From assembly GCF_051652165.1 (NCBI RefSeq), contig NZ_JBOFTR010000007.1, positions 62,001-126,000 on the forward strand: a DNA stretch of 64,000 nucleotides, written 5' to 3'. Below are positions 59,650-64,000 of the stretch, one piece after another. The notes beneath the pieces are model-generated. The model saw only the letters and a program-made list of their open reading frames with translations, was not told where the DNA came from and searched no databases. The position numbers were made by a program, and so were the translations under genes. The DNA is from Plesiomonas sp051652165. GTDB lineage: Bacteria > Pseudomonadota > Gammaproteobacteria > Enterobacterales > CAMTGL01. Numbering within the stretch: position 1 is the first letter of the stretch; the number at the start of each line of letters is the position of its first letter.

Positions 59650-61302
59650 ATGACAGACACTCACTCCCTATTAGTTCTTATTGGTGTAGCATTTATTGCG
59701 GGTTTTACCGTACAACGATTAGGATTACCTCCGTTAGTAGGATTTTTATTAGCTGGATTTGGCCTGCACTCATTCGGTTTTCAATCAATGGCCCTGCTTA
59801 CTGATATTGCCGATATTGGTGTCATGTTGTTATTGTTTACGATTGGATTGAAATTAGATATTTGTCAATTATTACGTCGAGAGGTGCTTGCTGGAGCTAC
59901 AGGTTATACCGCACTTTCTACGGTGACTGTTGCCTTATTCCTCGTATTACTTAAAATTGGCGGATTAGCACTGGTACAACATGTAAATGCTGGCCATGGA
60001 ATATTACTGGGATTTGCACTGAGTTTTTCCTCTACTGTACTTGCTGTAAAAAACATGCAAGAAAAAGGGGAATTAAACAGTACATATGGGCGTTTAGCGT
60101 TAGCTATTTTGGTGATCCAAGACCTGTTTGCTGTCATTTTTTTAACGGTGTCAACAGGGAAAGCACCTGAAATATGGGCAATAGCACTGTTACTACTTCC
60201 TTTCTGCCGCCCACTGATGTTTCGTATTCTTGATAAATTAGGTCATGATGAACTCCTTGTGTTAGGGGGCGTATTCTTTGCACTTATCGTCGGTGCTGGG
60301 TTATTCAGTTTGTGTGGATTAAAACCCGATCTCGGGGCATTGATATTAGGAATGCTCTTAGCAAGACATACACGTGCTTCAGAGCTATCAAAATCACTGT
60401 TTAATTTAAAAGAACTTTTCCTCATCTGTTTTTTTCTTAATATTGGCCTAGAAGAGAGCCCTACATGGGAAGGATTGGGAATGGCGCTGTTGTTAGTGCT
60501 GTTTTTACCATTGAAAGCCGGATTATATTATGTCATTGCTCGGTTATTTCGTTTTCGCATCAGAACTAGCTTACAATTAGCTATTACGCTTTGTAATTAC
60601 AGTGAATTTAGCCTAATTGTAGGGGGGATTGCAGTAAAACAAGGGTTAATTAGCAGTCACTGGTTAGTTGTATTAGCTTTAAGTACGGCGATATCTTTTC
60701 TGATAGCAGCACCCATAAATCGACAAACTGATCGTATTTACGCCTATTTGCGTGCAAAAGCAAAACCGGATGAAAATCAGCAACTTCACCCAGATGATCG
60801 TTTGATTGATCCTGCTCAAGCAAAAGTACTTATTTTAGGGATGGGCAGAATCGGTACTGGGGCATACGATGAATTACGTGAACGCTACGGTGATATTTTA
60901 CTCGGCGTTGAATCGAATCCTGATACCGTATTGAAACACCGGAATATCGGTAAAAACGTTATTCAAGGGGATGCTACTGATCCAGATTTTTGGGAGCGAA
61001 TCCGACCTCACAGTAACGTTCGCTTAATTTTATTGGCTATGCCACACTGGCAAGGAAATCACTTTGCACTCGCCCATTTGCAAGGGCAGCACTTTAGTGG
61101 TCGGATCGCAGCTATTGCTGAATATCAAGATGAGATGAGTACATTAATGGCATCAGGTGTTGATGCTGCATTCAATATTTATCATGAAGCCGGTAGCGGT
61201 TTTGCCCGCCATGTCATCTCACACCTAAATACTGATCAACTGCTTAATCGTTTTGATGATGATATAACAAAAATACCTGCAGTACGTTTGCATAACATGT
61301 AA
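59650..61302 (+). CDS. Kef-type monovalent cation/proton antiporter (CPA2 family)
   Basis: This 550-residue protein has about 12 membrane helices (residues about 5-375) with CPA2 motifs such as RLGLPPLVGFLLAGFGL and LLLFTIGLKLD, and FALSFSSTVLAVKNMQEKGE, followed by a cytoplasmic RCK/TrkA-N domain (about 395-510; VLILGMGRIGTGAYDELRERYG). The helix QDLFAVIFL keeps the family's Asp. Such proteins exchange K+ or Na+ for H+. It sits between nagD and asnB, which adjoin in E. coli, so it is an insertion relative to that order. Confidence 0.85.
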   Translation: MTDTHSLLVLIGVAFIAGFTVQRLGLPPLVGFLLAGFGLHSFGFQSMALLTDIADIGVMLLLFTIGLKLDICQLLRREVLAGATGYTALSTVTVALFLVLLKIGGLALVQHVNAGHGILLGFALSFSSTVLAVKNMQEKGELNSTYGRLALAILVIQDLFAVIFLTVSTGKAPEIWAIALLLLPFCRPLMFRILDKLGHDELLVLGGVFFALIVGAGLFSLCGLKPDLGALILGMLLARHTRASELSKSLFNLKELFLICFFLNIGLEESPTWEGLGMALLLVLFLPLKAGLYYVIARLFRFRIRTSLQLAITLCNYSEFSLIVGGIAVKQGLISSHWLVVLALSTAISFLIAAPINRQTDRIYAYLRAKAKPDENQQLHPDDRLIDPAQAKVLILGMGRIGTGAYDELRERYGDILLGVESNPDTVLKHRNIGKNVIQGDATDPDFWERIRPHSNVRLILLAMPHWQGNHFALAHLQGQHFSGRIAAIAEYQDEMSTLMASGVDAAFNIYHEAGSGFARHVISHLNTDQLLNRFDDDITKIPAVRLHNM

Positions 61303-61317
61303 ATCTTTGCAGATATC

Positions 61318-61350
61318 AGCTCAGTACTCTCTTTTACTGGGCTTTTTTTT
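61318..61350 (+). terminator. Antiporter terminator
   Basis: AGCTCAGTA pairs with TACTGGGCT (one G-T pair) and is followed by eight T, 15 bases after the antiporter stop. It separates this gene from asnB. Confidence 0.9.
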
Positions 61351-61479
61351 CGTAAAATGCTTGCAAAAAATTCATGCATTGGCACATTGAATATATAAAT
61401 ATTTAGCAGGAAAATAACATCAATAATCTTGGTATTATTCTTTGGCTGACCAACACCATTACGAGCAAGGAAAGAGCGT

Positions 61480-63150
61480 ATGTGTTCCATTTTTGGTATT
61501 TTAGATCTTAAATCAGACCCTGTAGAGTTGCGCAAAAAAGCCCTTGAACTCTCAAAATTACAACGTCATCGTGGCCCTGATTGGTCTGGTATATATGCTA
61601 CGGATAATGCCATTTTAGTGCATGAACGTTTAGCTATTGTCGATGTAAATAATGGTGCACAACCTCTATTTAATGCAGACAAAAGTCATATTTTGGCAGT
61701 GAATGGTGAAATTTATAATCATAAAGATTTACGTGATGCTTTGCCTAATTATACGTTTCAAACAGAATCCGATTGCGAAGTGATTCTGGCACTGTATCAG
61801 GAAAAAGGCATTGAGTTTCTTGATGATCTCTATGGCATGTTTGCTTTTGTTTTGTACGATGAAAAGCAAGATGCCTACCTGATTGGCCGTGACCATATGG
61901 GTATTATTCCGCTGTATATGGGCTATGACGAGTTCGGCAATCTCTATGTTGCCTCAGAAATGAAAGCACTTGTACCTGTTTGTCGAACCATTAAAGAGTT
62001 TCCAGCAGGGTCATTTTTGTGGAGTAAAGACGGTCAAATCCGTCAGTATTACCAGCGTGATTGGATGGAGTATGACAACGTCAAAGAGAACCATACTGAT
62101 AAAGCGGAATTAAAAGAGGCCTTTGAAGAAGCAGTAAAAAGCCATTTAATGTCAGATGTTCCGTATGGCGTACTGCTGTCAGGTGGATTAGATTCATCAG
62201 TGGTCTCTGCAATCACCAAAAAATTTGCCGCCCGCCGTATTGAAGATAATGAGCAGAGCGAAGCATGGTGGCCTCAGTTGCACTCGTTTGCTGTAGGGTT
62301 AAAAGGTTCACCTGATTTGGTTGCAGCGCGTGAAGTGGCCAATCATTTAGGCACGGTCCACCATGAAATTCACTTTACGGTACAAGAGGGGCTCGATGCT
62401 ATTCGTGATGTGATCTATCACATTGAAACGTATGATGTCACCACGATTAGAGCGTCTACTCCCATGTATTTGATGGCCCGAAAAATTAAAGCAATGGGCA
62501 TTAAAATGGTACTGTCAGGTGAAGGTTCAGATGAAGTCTTTGGCGGATACCTTTATTTCCATAAAGCACCGAATGCCAAAGAGCTGCATGAGGAAACGGT
62601 ACGGAAACTGGCTGCACTACACATGTTTGACTGTGCTCGAGCTAATAAAGCGATGGCTGCGTGGGGTGTGGAAGCACGCGTGCCTTTCCTTGATAAGCGT
62701 TTTCTTGATGTTGCAATGCGTATTAACCCACAAGATAAAATGTGCGGTAACGGTAAAATTGAAAAACATATTATTCGTGAATGTTTTGAAAGTGATTTAC
62801 CTAGTAGTATTGCATGGCGGCAAAAAGAGCAATTCTCTGATGGTGTAGGATATAGCTGGATTGATTCGCTAAAAGCACAGGCCGAAGCGCAGATAACAGA
62901 GCAACAAATGGAAACTGCACATTTTCGTTTTCCTCACAACACACCAACAACGAAAGAAGCGTATACTTACCGAGTCATTTTTGAAGAGCTGTTCCCACAG
63001 CCGAGTGCTGCTGAGTGTGTTCCAGGAGGCCCTTCAGTTGCGTGTTCATCAGCAAAAGCTATTGAGTGGGATGCGGCATTTAAAAATATGGCCGATCCTT
63101 CTGGACGTGCAGTTTCTGGTATTCATGTTGATGCTTATATAGCTAAATGA
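61480..63150 (+). CDS. asnB: Asparagine synthetase B (glutamine-hydrolysing)
   Basis: This 556-residue protein starts MCSIFGILD, with Cys2 as the glutaminase nucleophile after Met removal, then a class II amidotransferase domain (to about 190; LAVNGEIYNH). A synthetase domain follows with the ATP pyrophosphatase loop LLSGGLDSSVVSA and SGEGSDEVFGGYLYFHKAP. It makes asparagine from aspartate, ATP and glutamine. Near-identical to E. coli AsnB over most of its length. It is last before the tRNA operon, the E. coli arrangement. Confidence 0.97.
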   Translation: MCSIFGILDLKSDPVELRKKALELSKLQRHRGPDWSGIYATDNAILVHERLAIVDVNNGAQPLFNADKSHILAVNGEIYNHKDLRDALPNYTFQTESDCEVILALYQEKGIEFLDDLYGMFAFVLYDEKQDAYLIGRDHMGIIPLYMGYDEFGNLYVASEMKALVPVCRTIKEFPAGSFLWSKDGQIRQYYQRDWMEYDNVKENHTDKAELKEAFEEAVKSHLMSDVPYGVLLSGGLDSSVVSAITKKFAARRIEDNEQSEAWWPQLHSFAVGLKGSPDLVAAREVANHLGTVHHEIHFTVQEGLDAIRDVIYHIETYDVTTIRASTPMYLMARKIKAMGIKMVLSGEGSDEVFGGYLYFHKAPNAKELHEETVRKLAALHMFDCARANKAMAAWGVEARVPFLDKRFLDVAMRINPQDKMCGNGKIEKHIIRECFESDLPSSIAWRQKEQFSDGVGYSWIDSLKAQAEAQITEQQMETAHFRFPHNTPTTKEAYTYRVIFEELFPQPSAAECVPGGPSVACSSAKAIEWDAAFKNMADPSGRAVSGIHVDAYIAK

Positions 63151-63190
63151 TTGTTATCATAAATTTGTTTATTACATAAGTGTAATATTA

Positions 63191-63224
63191 ACAGCACTGA
63201 GACATACAAAATGTACAGTGCTGT
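63191..63224 (+). terminator. Hairpin after asnB
   Basis: ACAGCACTG (63191-63199) pairs perfectly with CAGTGCTGT (63216-63224), with an inner TACA/TGTA pair. The tail GGTTTACGTTTAG contains only short T runs. Confidence 0.6.
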
Positions 63225-63365
63225 GGTTTACGTTTAGATTAGAATCGTTTTGTTAAAACAACCAAATAACCGATTAATTTTTAACCTGTTATTGTCTTTT
63301 TTGCAGCAAACTGGTTGCAAGACAAGCAAACAGTCTAAAATTGGAAAGTTGCTTATAAAAAAGGG

Positions 63366-63394
63366 TTGACGGTTTTCGTTAGGATACGCATAAT
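63366..63394 (+). promoter_or_regulatory. tRNA operon promoter with GC-rich discriminator
   Basis: TTGACG, a 17-base spacer and CATAAT, followed directly by GCGCCCCGC. The GC-rich discriminator is typical of stable-RNA promoters under stringent control. Expected start near 63401, about 35 bases before the first tRNA. Confidence 0.8.
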
Positions 63395-63434
63395 GCGCCC
63401 CGCAACGCCGATAAGGTGATGTGAAATTTGAGAT

Positions 63435-63511
63435 GGCTATGTAGCTCAGCTGGTTAGAGCACAGCACTCATAATGCTGGGGTCACAGGTTCGAATCCCGT
63501 CATAGCCACCA
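63435..63511 (+). tRNA. tRNA-Met (CAT), elongator, copy 1
   Basis: A 77-base cloverleaf: GGCTATG acceptor arm pairing with CATAGCC, D-arm AGCTCAGCTGGTTAGAGC, anticodon CAT in the loop CTCATAA, T-arm CAGGTTCGAATCCCG, and encoded CCA. It resembles E. coli metT/metU. Confidence 0.96.
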
Positions 63512-63518
63512 TAAATTC

Positions 63519-63603
63519 GCGGAAGTGGCGAAATTGGTATACGCACCAGATTTAGGTTCTGGCGCCGCAAGGTGTGTGGGTTCAAGTCCCACCTTCCGCA
63601 CCA
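63519..63603 (+). tRNA. tRNA-Leu (TAG)
   Basis: An 85-base class II tRNA with acceptor GCGGAAG/CTTCCGC, anticodon stem CCAGA/TCTGG with loop TTTAGGT (anticodon TAG), a long variable arm (GCGCCGCAAGGTGT), T-arm GGTTCAAGTCC and encoded CCA. It equals E. coli leuW in plan. Confidence 0.96.
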
Positions 63604-63644
63604 TATCGCTTTAAAGGTTGTTGAGTAACACGGTTTTAGATAAT

Positions 63645-63719
63645 TGGGGTGTCGCCAAGCGGTAAGGCAGTGGGTTTTGATCTCACCATACCCAGGTTCG
63701 AATCCTGGCACCCCAGCCA
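63645..63719 (+). tRNA. tRNA-Gln (TTG), copy 1
   Basis: A 75-base tRNA with acceptor TGGGGTG/CACCCCA, D-arm CGCCAAGCGGTAAGGC, anticodon stem GTGGG/CTCAC with loop TTTTGAT (anticodon TTG), T-arm CAGGTTCGAATCCTG and encoded CCA. Confidence 0.96.
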
Positions 63720-63802
63720 TATTTCCTGATGAAATATCTGTTAAAAGGCATTTAGTCAGTAAAAAGGTTAATCTGAGACAATAGAATTTGCGAAAATTGA
63801 AT

Positions 63803-63879
63803 GGCTATGTAGCTCAGCTGGTTAGAGCACAGCACTCATAATGCTGGGGTCACAGGTTCGAATCCCGTCATAGCCACCA
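63803..63879 (+). tRNA. tRNA-Met (CAT), elongator, copy 2
   Basis: Identical over all 77 bases to the copy at 63435-63511, including the encoded CCA. Flanking bases differ. Confidence 0.96.
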
Positions 63880-63898
63880 TGAACGAAAATTCACCATT

Positions 63899-63973
63899 TG
63901 GGGTGTCGCCAAGCGGTAAGGCAGTGGGTTTTGATCTCACCATACCCAGGTTCGAATCCTGGCACCCCAGCCA
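63899..63973 (+). tRNA. tRNA-Gln (TTG), copy 2
   Basis: Identical over all 75 bases to the copy at 63645-63719, with encoded CCA. It follows the second tRNA-Met after 19 bases. The operon may continue past the window edge 27 bases later. Confidence 0.96.
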
Positions 63974-64000
63974 AATTATACAAATATTGAATGCCCAGAT

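Noticed and set aside
63454..63720. 88-codon minus-strand ORF across the tRNA genes
   Set aside because: It is antisense to tRNA-Met, -Leu and -Gln and reads the well-known spurious GFEPG/DLNPH-type peptides produced by tRNA complements.
1..64000. CRISPR arrays, insertion sequences, prophage or integron
   Set aside because: No regularly spaced repeats, transposase or integrase-like proteins, or target-site duplications were seen; nearly all genes are conserved core functions.

Overview
The window reads as chromosomal core genome of a gammaproteobacterium near the Enterobacterales and Vibrionales. Base composition looks moderate to AT-leaning by eye. The proteins closely resemble E. coli ones (LipA, RodA, GlnS, AsnB, NagC), and several gene neighbourhoods match E. 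coli (panE/yajQ, ampG-yajG/bolA, frsA-crl-proBA, ybeD-lipBA, dacA-rlpA-rodA-mrdA, leuS-lptE-holA-nadD, miaB-ybeZYX-lnt, nag-asnB-tRNA). A sodium-pumping Nqr operon, a lipoprotein chitobiase and a NagE without its own EIIA domain are Vibrio-like. I do not assign a genus. I saw no insertion sequence, prophage, integron or CRISPR array.

Layout. 1-5.7 kb: the start of panE, yajQ, an OmpK/Tsx-like outer-membrane channel, ampG, an unrecognised 110-residue protein, ppiA, the lipoprotein gene yajG and divergent bolA. 6.2-13.3 kb: nqrABCDEF-apbE-nqrM, the complete Na+-pumping NADH:quinone reductase with its flavin-attachment and maturation factors. 13.4-22.0 kb: LexA-controlled dinB, convergent pepD, a gene-poor 1.1 kb that appears to encode a structured, terminated RNA with a 28-codon ORF, then gpt, frsA, crl and proBA. 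22.1-28.4 kb: a complete RND tripartite efflux operon (lipoprotein adaptor, HAE1 pump, lipoprotein outer-membrane factor). 28.6-42.0 kb, mostly minus strand: lipoate synthesis (lipB-lipA, ybeD), then cell-wall elongation and envelope genes (dacA, a shortened rlpA, rodA, mrdA), rlmH, rsfS, nadD, holA, lptE and leuS. 42.2-48.3 kb: ybeL, then the miaB-ybeZ-ybeY-corC-lnt operon. 48.9-63.2 kb: glnS and the amino-sugar region, with chb and nagE on the minus strand divergent from nagBACD, followed by nagD, a Kef-like antiporter and asnB. 63.4-64 kb: a tRNA operon (Met, Leu, Gln, Met, Gln) that runs towards the window edge.

How the parts work together. Chb releases GlcNAc, NagE imports and phosphorylates it (it needs an EIIA from elsewhere), and NagA and NagB convert it to fructose-6-phosphate and ammonia under NagC and probably CRP control. 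MrdA, RodA, DacA and the neighbouring genes build the lateral cell wall, with AmpG recycling muropeptides. LptE, Lnt and CorC serve the outer membrane and lipoproteins. Nqr creates a sodium motive force.

The least explained items are the CRP-site-linked structured RNA locus at 16.49-16.93 kb, an RlpA that has lost its double-psi barrel domain, a 30-codon CxxC ORF ahead of nqr, and two long intercistronic inverted repeats that share a core sequence. Everything here is by-eye reading. No database search, folding program or composition calculation was run.
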